64,000 nucleotides of DNA. It comes from Acanthopleura granulata. Lineage: Eukaryota; Mollusca; Polyplacophora; Chitonida; Chitonidae. Made by a program: the position numbers and the translations under genes. The DNA lies in assembly GCA_016165875.1 (NCBI GenBank), contig JABBOT010000009.1:11414477-11478476 (forward strand), in the 5' to 3' direction. Below are positions 47,101 through 57,458 of this stretch, in pieces. Numbering within the stretch: position 1 is the first letter of the stretch; every line of letters starts with the position of its first letter. The notes under the pieces were generated by a model, which was given only the letters and a program-made list of their open reading frames with translations, was not told the DNA's origin and did not search any database.

Positions 47101-47180
47101 TATGTATTTTGTTTTTCCTCTGCAGGGAACGGTTGCAGACAATTACAGGGCAGGCAAATGGAACAGCTGAAGGAAAATGA
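29143..47180 (+). CDS. TBL2: TBL2, ER-anchored WD40-repeat protein (12 exons, 452 aa)
   Basis: Spliced coding exons: 29143-29266, 35292-35504, 36108-36159, 36468-36530, 37128-37236, 41288-41387, 42960-43046, 43397-43532, 43939-43988, 44681-44863, 45712-45898, 47126-47180. Every junction is GT/AG and phases agree, giving 452 aa against 447 in human TBL2. Residues about 11-32 form a membrane anchor, followed by a charged linker and then WD40 blades: first GH at about residue 91, blade ends DRTVLLWSV, MLIWDLKG, FTPDVKVWEV and KDGTWRFWDTD. The last 50 residues are a charged helix, probably coiled coil. FTPDVKVWEV, FELKGH and SVSKDGTW are hallmarks of TBL2 rather than of other WD40 proteins. Known of the family: TBL2 sits in the ER membrane and associates with PERK during ER stress. 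The ATG at 29143 is the first ATG in the open frame and has A at -3 and G at +4. The gene is divergent from POLD4; its introns are full of repeats. Confidence 0.95.
29721..30045. repeat. Three alternating-orientation copies of a 73-bp repeat, TBL2 intron 1
   Basis: Copy 1 (29721-29793, plus), copy 2 (29846-29918, minus) and copy 3 (29939-30013, plus) share AATCGACATTGCAGAAGTCT, a CAAAACC/GGTTTTG block and GGGGGCTCTCG. Copies 1/2 and 2/3 can each form a hairpin. Flanking GTTAACAATTCTG (29817) and CAGCATTGTTAAC (30028) are also inverted. Probably nested non-autonomous DNA elements. Confidence 0.8.
30541..30830. mobile_element. Inverted-repeat element, TBL2 intron 1
   Basis: GAGTCGGTATTTAGGGAGTC continuing to GGGGCGAGA (30541-30587) is the diverged reverse complement of 30783-30829 (TCAACCTGCGTGAACTTGTG then GCCGACTC). 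Arms are about 47 bp with an interior of about 195 bp without coding potential. The ends resemble the CCGATTCGGCTTAT ends of the repeats at 29.7-30.0 kb, so they may be related. Confidence 0.7.
32910..33032 (+). CDS. Possible alternative or nested terminal coding exon in TBL2 intron 1
   Basis: A strong acceptor (long T run, then GATTGCAG) is followed by a 40-codon open frame ending in TAA. The frame is protein-like: it starts SPNNFEKKIEIFDSS, is Lys/Glu-rich, and ends KLISKYGL. A canonical AATAAA follows at 33165. It needs a phase-0 upstream exon. The normal TBL2 exon 1 donor is phase 1 and would give only EPK then stop; a weaker donor at 29279 (AAA/GTTTGC) would give phase 0. It could be a short TBL2 isoform tail, the end of a small nested gene, or chance. 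I do not recognise the peptide. Confidence 0.35.
   Translation, partial: SPNNFEKKIEIFDSSFKEKETKMMPKSDERASKLISKYGL
33165..33170 (+). terminator. AATAAA poly(A) signal inside TBL2 intron 1
   Basis: Canonical AATAAA followed by T/TG-rich sequence (GTTATTTC, TTTGTTGTTC), 133 bp after the stop of the open terminal exon at 32910-33032. Its placement supports that exon being a real transcript end. Confidence 0.4.
34470..34520. repeat. (CCTA/CCCA)n simple repeat
   Basis: CCTTACCTACCTACCTATCC and CACCCATCTACCC; a short microsatellite in TBL2 intron 1. Confidence 0.7.
34690..34803. mobile_element. Short palindromic MITE-like element, TBL2 intron 1
   Basis: About 114 bp with imperfect inverted ends: GGGCCCCTGTTTTATGAAGC at the left against the reverse complement of GGCTTTGTAAAATGAGCCGA at the right. 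Similar in style to the palindrome at 53.6 kb. Confidence 0.55.
35533..35755 (-). mobile_element. SINE-A copy in TBL2 intron 2
   Basis: Tail-to-body copy (TTGGTGTTTTACGCTGTACA onward) with an internal triplication of CTTCCCACAACCATCC-type sequence. It starts about 28 bp after the TBL2 exon 2 donor. Confidence 0.85.
38139..40959. repeat. 32-bp minisatellite, about 88 units, in TBL2 intron 5
   Basis: Unit CACTTTCTCATAAACGTGAA plus CATGTCAAAATG, 32 bp. Register is kept across the array: anchors at 38157, 38541, 38829 and 40941 are exact multiples of 32 apart. Variation is concentrated at a few sites: the head (CTTTCTCA, CTTTCTCG, CTTGCACA, ATTTCACA, CTTTGACA) and GAGC versus GAAC. A nine-unit block (288 bp) is duplicated, tagged by the rare CAAGTC variant at 38541 and 38829. 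Being 32 bp, the unit has no continuous reading frame. It fills about 70% of the intron. Confidence 0.97.
41395..41450. repeat. (TGGG)n-rich tract just after TBL2 exon 6
   Basis: GGTTGGGTGGGTGGGTCAGT-type sequence starting about 7 bp after the exon 6 donor. G-rich on the transcript strand. Confidence 0.75.
41765..41930 (+). mobile_element. SINE-A fragment, TBL2 intron 6
   Basis: Body CAGCAACCTGCGGATGATCG and tail CACCATAATGCTG, GAAATATTCTAGAG; diverged. Confidence 0.75.
42119..42374. repeat. 20-bp minisatellite, about 13 units, in TBL2 intron 6
   Basis: Unit CATGCCCCCACTCCTCATTT, with a few shorter or changed units. It is strongly pyrimidine-biased on the plus strand. The long overlapping open frames here are a product of the repeat, not genes. 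Confidence 0.92.
44061..44633. mobile_element. 570-bp foldback element, TBL2 intron 9
   Basis: Two arms of about 200-215 bp are diverged reverse complements: the left begins CTAGCTACAGGTAGCTCTGA and runs to the CCAGCCAGCCTC at 44255-44266; the right runs from GAGGCTGGCTGG at 44421 to AGCTACCTGGAGCTAA. The interior is itself partly palindromic (GGCCATTACACTC versus GAGTGTAACAGCC). No open frame for a transposase. It looks like a non-autonomous DNA transposon or foldback, ending only about 48 bp before TBL2 exon 10. No clear target-site duplication was seen. Confidence 0.8.
46060..46320 (+). mobile_element. SINE-B copy in TBL2 intron 11
   Basis: GGGTCATACCAAAGAAATTT, GGTGTCATGTCTGGTGTCTT and ACATGGACTCGCCCTGC place it in the family; the head is diverged. 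Confidence 0.8.
46538..46596 (+). mobile_element. SINE-A head fragment, TBL2 intron 11
   Basis: GGTCCTCCGTGGCCGAGGAT and TTAGTGCACCACCACAGTGT match the tRNA-like head only; the body is absent and another repeat follows. Confidence 0.55.
46640..46985. repeat. Dispersed repeat with GACCTTGACC / CAAGGTCA motifs
   Basis: Contains GTCCGTCCATCTGTCTGTCC, GGACGAACCCTATTGAG, GACCTTGACCTTTTTCTTCA and AGGTCATTTGGACC. From memory this style is common as a dispersed repeat in marine invertebrates; no copy elsewhere in this window confirms it. In TBL2 intron 11. Confidence 0.5.
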
Positions 47181-47305
47181 CATGATTGGTGAATTAATCA
47201 TGAATATTAACAACATGCAAATACACCAGATTGTTCCTACAACACCCCTGCTCAGGACATTTAATATCTTAATACTAAAGTGTTATTTTTCATTTTTAAG
47301 TGTAA

Positions 47306-47311
47306 AATAAA
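47306..47311 (+). terminator. AATAAA poly(A) signal, TBL2 (proximal)
   Basis: A canonical AATAAA lies 126 bp after the TBL2 stop codon, followed by T-rich sequence. This would give a short 3' UTR of about 150 bp. Confidence 0.6.
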
Positions 47312-47416
47312 TGTTTTCCTTAATTTAAGGATCATGTAAATTGACGATTATGTCTCGGGTTCCTTTGAAACCTTAGTCTAAATCATGTTGTTGTTGTACA
47401 TGGATTTGCATAACAC

Positions 47417-47422
47417 AATAAA
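47417..47422 (+). terminator. AATAAA poly(A) signal, TBL2 (distal)
   Basis: A second canonical AATAAA about 240 bp after the stop codon. Either this or the signal at 47306 could be used. Confidence 0.45.
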
Positions 47423-47429
47423 TATTTAC

Positions 47430-49087
47430 TGTATAGCTGTTTAACCCAACAGCCAATTTAAAATGTTGTTGGTTAAAATTTCATGAATGCTAGTTATTAT
47501 GAATTCTGTTAAACCATAAACAATGGGAGTGATTACTGCTATTTACTGCAATGAGAATATTTTTGAAACATTTTGCAGAATGGAATTGACATAATTCTAT
47601 ATTTATATTTACATGTATGTGTTCATTTCATTTACATGAGTTTGAAAATACACGTATTTATTTTTTAAAATTGTCGCTTTGGCACATTGTTAGAACATGG
47701 CAATTGGTATTGAAGGTTTAGAAGTGATGAAAATTTCTTCCATTTTTCTGTCAATTTTACTCGTATAGTTTTTTCTCAATTCTTATTTTTCAGGATTCAG
47801 TCTATTTCCTGTTTGCGTTCAGTTTCTTTCAGGAATTGTTCAACTTTACTAATTTGGAACTCTGACTGTGAAATCCAATATCATTTACTTGTAACTATAG
47901 AGACCCTGTTATTCATGCATGTTTAATATTTCGTCTACTTTTTACTGAGATGAACTAAAGCCGTCTTCAAAACAGCCAGGTATATTTTGATTGATCGGTG
48001 TTTAATGCTGTACTTAAGAATATTTCATTTGTACAACAATAGTCATTGATAAGGGCAGACGTGTCTACTCATCACACGTCACAGAAGCTACACCAGGCTC
48101 ATGTCACGACTTCTTCGTTTCTACATACTCATTAAACCTGACCAACGTTATTTAAATGGAATATTCTTGAGTGGGATGTGAAACACGAACAAAATATAAA
48201 AATATAATTTTAGATTCTAGTCGTTCAAATTACCGAGAAAGGGATATTACCTTCCTTTACTAGGGTGTGCGATTGCTCAAATAACCTATCATATGGGAGA
48301 TTCGTGTAATATTTTTTTCCTCGGTACTGTTGCACAGAACTTTACGTTTCACAAATATATGTTCCCTTACATATATGCACCTAACGGTCCCGTAGCGCAT
48401 CATCATGTGAAATGTTACATTCATGTGTATAATGTAGGTATATTTATGTTAATATACTGTCATGCTTACTTTAAAAGTTTTCATTGTCTTATATTTCATT
48501 TTTTCATCATTTCATCATTCAGTTGCAAAGCAGGCAAAACAGTTATCTTTAGATTGCAAGGAGTTGCAATTTTGTCTCAAGGAACCTACTCTTGATGTGA
48601 AATGAGAATGTTTTCTAATTCTTGCCACAAAATATTTACTGAATTGCAAAGCTATGTGGTGACTCATGATAAAAGTGTCCGCCTTTCACCAGCCATGATT
48701 TTGCATTGTGCCATGCAAATGTATACGTCACATGTGGAAAAGTTCGTCGACAACCTGCTATTGGTGGGCTGCGTACGCCAGGCAGTGACCACACTCAAAT
48801 AAGTGAAGATGATTAAGATGACGTTAAGAAAATAGCAATGAAATAAACAAATAAATACCCCAGGAGTTCGGTGCTGTGTAAGTTGGAGGTTTTGCTCTTA
48901 TAGAAATCCAGTCGCCCTTCCCTTATCATCACAGAAATGTGGCATAAAACGCTTATAAAATGTCGTAAAACGCCAAGGAGGCATTTTTACCCGACTATAG
49001 GTAAAATTTGGTGTAAAATGAAGCACAAATTTGCCCTCCTTAACTTTTGATGCATGCCATGGCACACAAACCCTATCTATATTAGTG
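47430..49087. other. Intergenic, downstream of TBL2
   Basis: Only SINE-A remnants near 48 kb; open frames at 48293-48802 look like chance. Confidence 0.5.
47990..48052 (-). mobile_element. SINE-A 3' end fragment
   Basis: TGATCGGTGTTTAATGCTGT, AAGAATATTTCATTTGTAC; an opposite-sense remnant of the same tail lies at about 48158-48200. Confidence 0.65.
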
Positions 49088-49385
49088 CCTAGTGGTTATA
49101 CGTCCCCCTCGAGATCGGAAGATATCAAAAACTTTAAAAGTGGTATTTTTTACTGCCTAGCTTGGCGCTCGGCACAGAAATTAGAGCGGGAAAAGAGGAC
49201 TAGTTGACCTGGTGTCAGTGTAATGTGACACGGTGTCATGTTTGGTGTCTTTGACATGATGTTCCAGTGGCAGCAGTACTTTGGCGACATGGATTGGCCC
49301 TGCCACAAGAACACACAGTATATAGATACGTTGTAAGGACTCCTCATCGTCATATAACTGCAAAATGTGTACGACGTGAAACCTC
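49088..49385 (+). mobile_element. SINE-B copy
   Basis: GCCTAGTGGTTATACGTCC head, CTGCCTAGCTTGGCGCTCGG body, TTTGGCGACATGGATTGGCC and end GTGTACGACGTGAAACC. Confidence 0.8.
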
Positions 49386-49465
49386 AAGCGTTCGTGGGGA
49401 CAAAGCTGGTGTTACGCTTGTTTTCTCTGTATGGCATCACAAAACCTTTGTATACTTCTATAACA

Positions 49466-49605
49466 GGTCCAAGTACAGTTCATGCTGGCTGCCTGTCCTA
49501 TCGTATAGACGGTAAGGTCTGCCAGCAACCTGTGGATGGTCGAGGGTTTCCCCCGTTCTCTGTAAGGTTTCCTACCACCAGAATGCTGATCGCTGATGTA
49601 TATCA
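49466..49605 (+). mobile_element. SINE-A fragment
   Basis: AAGGTCTGCCAGCAACCTGT onward, to CACCAGAATGCTGATCGC. Abuts a SINE-B copy on its left. Confidence 0.75.
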
Positions 49606-49610
49606 GGAAT

Positions 49611-49795
49611 AGACTTTGCTGCTTCTCTTTGCATGAATGCGTCCTAATTTATATTTTATATATTTTCTTGGTGGTTTGTGCTGTTTGTTGTTTTTGGAAA
49701 CTGGTATTGCGATTATTACCCCCGGAACGCCCGTTTTCGTTGACGGCTGGTCATACGAATGTCGGTTTGGACGCCTAGATTTACAGCTTGGACCT
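49611..49795 (+). repeat. Dispersed repeat copy (pair with 60080)
   Basis: Shares with 60080-60265 the blocks CTTCTCTTTG.ATGAAT, TTTTATATA.TTTCTT, GGAACGCCCGTTTTCGTTGA and CGGCTGGT.ACGAATGT. The end of this repeat (GACTGTCGGTTTCGACGCC) also appears near 13385. Confidence 0.65.
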
Positions 49796-50449
49796 ATAGA
49801 ATGCTACAAGTAAATATACAGGCAAAGCGGTACCTTTATGTGTTATGTGGCTAAAGGAAACTCGGCACTCAAGCAAATGTTTGTTGAGAACTAATAACTT
49901 CCTGATTTCGGGAAAAACTTGTGAACAGACTTGCTTTGGGGCAAGAAAGGTGCACACAGGCCTTTCCTCCGTTGGAAATGAAACGCGGTTTATTTACTGC
50001 AATAACCCGACAGTCGTGTCAGCATGCAAAGGCGCTAGAAAAACAACTCTCTTGCCCTTTAACAAAGGTATTCAACGAATTGTGTTATTTTTCCAAGATA
50101 TATGGACTGAGCTTAGCCAATAGGTCTACTGGTACTTGTAAAGTTGATAGCCGATGATCTATTGTCTAACACAGCTGTGTTCAAACATGTAGTTATCAGA
50201 AACAACAATATTTGGATTTTTACAGAAAGTCCTCGGGAAGTCAGCATAATAGAAGATTTGTGTTGTTTACTCAAGCATACAACAGGCCTACACTTACACA
50301 CAAAGAATGTAGGCAACGGGGCGCATACAATGTCGGCCGATGTTCAAAGATACAAGCTGAGTACTTCTATTCAAGATATGTGCGCAGTATCTCTACACAT
50401 ACGAAATTGTTCACGCATAGATGCAGTGCCGTTTACACCAAGGATAGAT

Positions 50450-50562
50450 TTACTCATTTATTTGACTGATATTTTACGCCGTACTCAAGAATATTTCACT
50501 TATACGACGATGACCAGCATTATGGGTGGAGAAAACCGGACTGAGCATCAAGGACAGAGGCA
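50450..50562 (-). mobile_element. SINE-A 3' fragment, reverse
   Basis: ATTTTACGCCGTACTCAAGA and TTATACGACGATGACCAGCA, then degraded. Confidence 0.8.
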
Positions 50563-51129
50563 GAGGGTGCTATATGTTTTTCACGCAAGTTTCTGGTGAT
50601 CTTTAAACATAAGTGATTGTTAGAATTTATGCTTAACGTTCATGTATATGCATTACACATAACCCCAAACACTCTGTGCAGTGTTCAAACATGCTTTGCA
50701 AGACCTGGACTACTGTGTTTGGATTTGTATAGAAAGGATTTGAGAATCGAACATTCTGATGACATTCCAGTGACATTATTTACACACAGCACCGTGCACA
50801 CAAACGATGGAGACAATGTATGGAGTGTAAATGTTTCAATCCAGTTAGCCGAGATCTGCAAATCTATGTAATGAAAATCTCTATCCAACGTAGATGCTTT
50901 CATTACTGTAGCTCTTCACACACAAGATCTACATATGATAGTAAAGATGTCACGTGTTCAAATCCTGGTTTCATATATATGATCGCACTCATAACAGAAT
51001 GGAACACTGCTTAGCAATCCGCATGCAGGAGAAATGCATCAACTCATTAAACATCAGTTAACAAACAGTGCACCCATATGTAGAACCCATATCTAATCAT
51101 ACATTAGACTTTATAACAACGGTAATCTT

Positions 51130-51335
51130 GACGCTAACTCGCTTGGCCTTCAGCGCTGGAAGAATAGGACAAAAGTATTGGTTCGCCTGGCGTATAATGC
51201 GACTGGGTGTCCAGCCTAGTGTCTTTGGCATGGTGTTTCATTAAGGCAGCACATTAAGGACGTCAGCAATTTATGCGTGATATTGCCAGCTACTGTAATG
51301 AAATGATCGAAATAACGTTGATACGACGATAAACG
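51130..51335 (+). mobile_element. SINE-B fragment
   Basis: TCGCTTGGCCTTCAGCGCTG, CCTAGTGTCTTTGGCATGGT and TACGACGATAAACGCC; the head is gone. Confidence 0.65.
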
Positions 51336-52481
51336 CCAGTCGAACAAACAAACAGTAAATAGAAATGCTACTAACCATTGAAACGTTGGGAAAAACCAAA
51401 GAGCAAGTATGCTAGTTAAGCTATCATAAATTGAGGTTGTAATCTATAGACTAAACAGGGGATCAATTAACCAAAATAGTGCAATCAACGACGTGGAACA
51501 ATACGGGAAAGGCATTTATGTAGTTGTAACGACAAAATATATCGGCCTATTGATACCTGCACAAATTTCCAGTCAAGAATTAATAAAAAAAAAAAGAAAG
51601 TTGAGCCTATAAACGCCGTTAACTCAGAGTTTAAAAGCCTTCCCCTGACCATGTCCAGTTTGATTTTCAAACAAAGCCAAAAACAAATATTTTGCTCGTA
51701 TTATCATTTTCGCTGAGCCTATCGATCTAAGCACTCCCGTTCCTTTCTCTCTAAGCGATACCCCCGTTGTAGAGCCTCTGTCAAATCCTCCGCTCCCGCG
51801 GTCGAAAGAAAACACGCGCTGACAGTGTCCAGGTCGTCAGGTGGCGCGTCCTTAGTAACACAGAAATACACGTTAGGCATACACGCATGGCCGGGTCAAG
51901 ATCAGCGAAGCAAAGTGGCCCGATCTGGTCTGGCAAATTGACAATAAAGGCGAAATCAAACGGGTTATTGATATCTGTGGATGTGAACTGTGTGTTCGAC
52001 ATGCCAGGTTTAGGCAGGGTACCGCTGCCGGAACCATGAACGGTCCTCGGTGCATAGGCAAGTGTGGTATACAGTAGCCGTGAACCTGTGAGTGTAGCCT
52101 AAACAGTGGCGTATGGGGATTGTCTGTACACCTGCAATGAACTGTCGTTAACACAACCCTGTTTAACTGTGAAATCGCCAAAGGTGTTTGATCGGAGTTC
52201 CTAACAGGTGTCTCAGTGACAAAGTCCTGTGACAAGATTTACACCTGTTCGTCTTGTCTAGAATGTCTGTACGGGTTGACGTATCTGGTATCTACACACA
52301 CACTGGCGTACCTATGATGCTGATACCGACCGAAGTGCAGCATATAACCGGGCAATAGAACGGATCCGTGTAGACTGGTATCTAAATACAGGTAGGTTTT
52401 ACTGATTTTAGCAGGGCCTGTAGGGCTGTATAGGCTATACATGTATACGCCATATGTTTTGTTTAACACATATTTCTTTGT

Positions 52482-52600
52482 CCTCTCCGGTCGTATGTGG
52501 TAGGATCTTCCAACAACCTTCGGGTGGTGGTGGGTTTCCGAAAAAACCATAATGTTGGTTCCTGTCGTATGAGTGAATATATTCTTGATTAAGGGCGGGT
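52482..52600 (+). mobile_element. SINE-A fragment, diverged
   Basis: CCTCTCCGGTCGTATGTGGT to GTATGAGTGAATATATTCTT; order and spacing match the family body. Confidence 0.7.
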
Positions 52601-53627
52601 GTAAGAACGTATTTATTGTGAAATATACGCCTATTGATCAATCTATACATGAATAGGTCCCGATGAATATTTCATGACACGCACGTACAATTTGGGATAT
52701 GGTTCTACACGGTGTGTCATTCCAGACAATTTATACTGGACACATTTAATTCAAGGCTCAACCATTAACTCGTGAAGAGACACCTTTATGACTGACTCGG
52801 TGTCGGAAGCGTCACCAACACAGCATGCAATTGACTGACCCTTGTCCACTGACGAGGGGAGCTCTCGGCCACCCATCTCTGCTGAAACTTTTAAGTCATT
52901 TCGATTGCCTGGTACTTGAAGAATGGTGTAGGCTTTTATAAACAACTTTGAATCTTGCCGCCTCCCGATGATTGAAATAAAGTATTCTTGAGCAGCCCTA
53001 CAACTTTGTGTGAACACCAGAGACAGTGAAATAAATTAATACTGATGGTTTGATAGTTTAACTTGAAATCTATTTTCTTCATATGTGCTATATGTGCGAA
53101 AAGTCACCATGTATTATGTCAAGCATATATTCAGAATGCATGTAGAGGTCTATATTCCAACAATTTACACTTTTGTTGCTTCAAGCTGTGGTCTCCGATA
53201 CAAAGAGTCCCCCCTTTATTTTAGTGGTAGACGAGGTTGTTGATGACTATTTTGTTACCTACCTTGTACGATGGCAAAGTTCTGCAGGCTTTCTATACAG
53301 AGCTCAGTACTTTGACACTTGCTCATTTTCTGATCTCTTACAAACATTCCGCTGAATTTGCTTCGGTTGTGCCAAGACAGCTGTTTTTAATATAGAAAAA
53401 AACAAACAAACAAACAAAAACAAACATACAGTTAGACCCCTGCAGATTAGACATGTTCGTTTTGGTCAATCTGTATATTTTGATAATCATTACTGCAATT
53501 TCATCCGGTTTACGGTCAATGCTATATATTATAGCTGGATCAATATCTAGGCTAATTCCAACAGTAGAGTGGTCAGTAAGTATGAATTAAGTATATGAAC
53601 TGGTATCGAAGTGTCAAAATCACAGTT

Positions 53628-53774
53628 ATGAGCCCACTTTCACAAAACTCAGTTTCTTCGTAATTTTTTCTCGTAAAAGACGTCGTTTAGGCTATGGCGC
53701 CATATCTCGACTTATCTTGATTTACGAGAAAAGTTAAGAGAAATAGATTTACGAAGTTTTGCGAAAGTGGGGCC
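53628..53774. mobile_element. Palindromic MITE-like element
   Basis: Nearly full-length palindrome of about 147 bp centred on GGCGCC at 53697-53702. The left end GCCCACTTTCACAAAACT matches the reverse complement of the right end (AGTTTTGCGAAAGTGGGGCC). Inner arms share TTCTCGTAAA / TTTACGAGAA. No coding potential. Confidence 0.8.
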
Positions 53775-56700
53775 AGGCCATCCATCAATGAAACTATATC
53801 CAACGTCAACTTCCCAAACACCAGATTTATTCATAAAATAAGTACCACAATCTCTTCAAAATATATATAATTTTACACTGTTGCATTGTTGATTTTGCAC
53901 AATCAGGAAACGGATAGGAAACAACTAAAAGTATTGGCCCAAAGTCCTTAATTCGGAAATGGTGCATGGTAGTTCAGCCGTTCAATGGCAGGAACCTGCT
54001 GTCGGTATATTCAGCAAACAGTAAGTTATTGTACGAAAATATCATACATATATCATGTGACTTAAGCGGAGGTAGGAGGCTAACGAACCATGTAATATCA
54101 GGCCGTATCAACTTCAGAGAACTCTGAGTCAATTTATGAAGGTATTAAACCTTGCATACACATTTTGTGAATCTGTTTCAAAGAAGATATAATTTCTGGT
54201 TTTCCTCTGAGCACCGCAAATAAAACTCCATAACACGCATAGACAGTGGCAGTATGTAACCAGAGGTGCAATATTACTTACAAAATACTCCGCCATTGAC
54301 ACCATGTTCGTTTATTGCACTTCGATGTTTTATTGCAAGTTTAATTCATTGATTTAGGGCTCGTCGTGTGAACCGTAGATAAAGGCCTCCTGTCTAAAAA
54401 GTGGTAATCCAAGATTTTGACAGATAAAAGTTAACAGGTATACTACCCTGCCTTTACATGGCTTGCCAGGGTGCCTATGTGGACTTTAAAGTCACGTAAA
54501 GTATATTACAATATTAACAGCTGAATACGAGGCCTGATAAGGTCGCGCCTCTTTATTCACTGAGTGTACTAACGATTGTTTGGCCTTTGTGAAACTATTA
54601 CCCTTTGATAAGTCTGTTTAGCCTTGCGTGCCAGTTTGCTCGTCAGTCAAGATCCAACATGTACACATATATTCACGCCCTCTTACTAACCCACTTAAAT
54701 TACGGCTCACGTACATGTACAGCTGCATATGGCTATGATGGACTTATGTCTATAATATATTTATACGCTCATGCCGTATATCTCACTCCTATTTTAGTTC
54801 TTCAAGTAGGCATTTTAATATGGAGACGTGTGCAGACATATACACAGTAATAACGACTTGCGATTTCTATGTCTTAGTTTATGACGGGATTACTATATGA
54901 ATACTTTAAGTCCATACGTAATAGCGCGGATAAATACATGTATAACTTCTGTTCATTTTTCAGCCGTCTTCTAAGCAACTGAACAATAGTCCGTAAGGAA
55001 AATAAACTAAGCCATTTACTCTTGACTTGTAAACTTGCTTTGCCTTGTAAACTGAAGGTGGGAAAGATTAAGAGTAATTTGATATATTTTGTTGTCATGC
55101 GTCAATCTTTGATGTGTGTACAGTTTACTTCCAATGAACATGGAATATAGACCCACGAAAATATAGAACACTTCCGATGTCAAACTTTTCATTCTCCAAG
55201 AAACCGCACGTTCAAAACTATATATATAGTCACATGACGGTATACGTTTAGTACTCGGTACTATTTGCCTACTAACAAAGATGCACTTCGATTTTTTTAC
55301 AGCCGACATGGTGTTATACATAGATATGAAGATAGGAACGAAGTACTTATATGCTTAAGTGCATGGTTCTCAGGTGTAATGGAGAGTAAATAACAAGATC
55401 GGATAGTCGTAGAGAGCGTGCCTCTGTTGTATAGTGGAGAGCATAGAAAAAATATACAATTGTCGAAGATCTCTCGAATCATACACACCGGGGAGCGTAC
55501 GCAATGAAAAATCTTTGTTGGACGAAATCGTCATTTGGCGAGCTTTCATGGCACAAAGGGACTAACTGAAGCGAGAAGTGTAGGGTGTCTTTAGGTAAGA
55601 GTTTGTGTAGGAACTTGCCGTGATCACGAAACGTTGAAGGATTTTTTATTGCTTTTCTGATGCTTTACATGCACGGCATGGTTTGACAAACATCTGCAAG
55701 TTAAAAATACGTGTGACCATTATTTTATTATACTTTTCAAAACACATTGAAATCCACCGGCAAATTGTCAAAAATTTCAATTATTGATGTCTTCGATTTG
55801 AAGACAGTACATGGAGAGCGTTCAAAGTGTTTAGCAGCTGTTCGCTTAATTCCACTGTAGCTGTAGGTCTGAAGAAAATGTACTTATTTGATTTTTTTGT
55901 GTTTAGATTTGAAAAGCCATAATGATAATGTTTTTCTTTGAAGACTTTTAAAACGAGTGAGAGAATCGCGTATAGTATTAATGCCACAGATAGCCATATA
56001 TATCCTGGGGTGAAAAGCTGCTTAAATTGATCGTCTGAAAAGGATCAACATGTCACGATGTAGGAACAGATTCTGTTTATCTTCCTTTCTTCACACGAGA
56101 GATCCGCTGCAATCACGGTCCACCAACCACACAATTGTTAAATAGTACTCCAATTTGTTGTATGCCGGCGTCCAGTTTGCGTTTAGTGACATCAAATTAA
56201 GATCTGGACAGACCAGGAGATGTGATATATTTGGCAGAAGGGTCTTGAATATGCAATGATAGTATGTTTGTCTATGTTTACTAGGTGGTTGCCTGAAATA
56301 TTTGGAATCAGAAAATTTTATTCGCAAAATGTATTCTTACGAAATAAACTTAAGTTAAGGGCAAGAAATTGTGCATGTGTCAACAACTTTTGGTTTGAGA
56401 GTATGCATTTCACAGAGTGTTTTCTAATACATGGTCGGCTGCAATGAATGGAAAGGTAATATTGGCCAGATGTATTTTATAATCAGCGACCAATACTTAA
56501 AGTTAGGGCTGATGAATTATTATACATTTAATACTGATCGTTAGTTGATTGACGGGTTGGATATAAAACTGTTCTTCCACAATCTCTAAATGTAACTAAA
56601 ACACCAAAAGCATCTCAGACATTCAATCGGCAACTATACTCTTTTCACCAGCCATTATTCAAACAATCTAAAGAGGTGGGAAAAATTATGAGGAAATCTT

Positions 56701-57194
56701 TCAGTAAACTAGTTCAATTTTTTGTCAAGAATTATTTATTCCTTCGTGTCCAAGCTGTCATTATGGACAGTCTATATGAATCTCCGACAAACTGTACAAA
56801 ATGATTCCATATCGAAGAAAAAAGTTAGTGAACCGTCATCTTCTGTTACTCTGAAGTCCACGTGTGCCACCCACTTGTCTTATATTACGTGCTTCTAAAA
56901 GGAACAACAGACAGAGCATTGGACAACTTCGTTCAAAGGCGGGGAGGAGTTTTATGAACTCTCCTTCACAGATTAGGAAAATGCACACTTTGAAAAGGCG
57001 GGTTAAATATAAATGGCTGGCACATCCATTCTAACAATTACATGGACTTTTATGTAAATATGCAGAAAGCAGAAACTGCCGGGCTAAAATTATACTGAAC
57101 GCGTGCAAAATCAGCCCCCTGCAGCAATGCTAGCAAGTGTGCTCGGGAAGGTCGAAGGTTTGCTGCATGGGCTTTGCAGCATCAACTGTATAAT

Positions 57195-57458
57195 ATGGCT
57201 TTTCGTTTCTACTTGGTGATGACAGCCGTGCCTCACGCAAACTTTTTCCGCCAAAATCTGAACTTCAATCTGGACACATATTCAGAACTTGTCACACACG
57301 AAAGGCGCTGTGAAAAGATACATTCACGGCCCATTTCTGAGATGGCCTTTTCGTGCACTGTTAGGGTCATATCCTTCCTGACGTTGTTGATAAGCCTGCC
57401 AGTCTTGCTGTGTTTACTCCTAGAGCCTCCCACGCCGGTCTGTGTATACCTGTCATAG
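57195..57458 (+). CDS. Candidate small membrane protein ORF (87 aa)
   Basis: ATG with A at -3 and G at +4 opens an intronless 87-codon frame, with a polar N-terminal part (MAFRFYLVMTAV, then NFFRQNLNFNLD) and one strong C-terminal hydrophobic helix (VISFLTLLISLPVLLCLLLE). The frame has mixed codon use and little repeat character. A 66-codon frame is open on the opposite strand, which weakens the case. Not recognised; it may be a chance ORF or part of a spliced gene. Confidence 0.2.
   Translation: MAFRFYLVMTAVPHANFFRQNLNFNLDTYSELVTHERRCEKIHSRPISEMAFSCTVRVISFLTLLISLPVLLCLLLEPPTPVCVYLS

Larger units (their letters stand above)
50563..57194. other. Repeat-rich intergenic DNA, no confident gene
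   Basis: Contains SINE-A/B fragments and the palindrome at 53628. A minus-strand ATG frame at 52002-51781 begins MSNTQFTSTDINNPFDFAFI and reads well for about 40 codons, but I found no splice partner. Confidence 0.4.

Noticed and set aside
53173..53355. hAT-like transposase fragment (ILVVDEVVDDYFVTYLV)
   Set aside because: The resemblance to the hAT catalytic start is loose, there is no ATG, and no flanking transposase motifs or TIRs were found.
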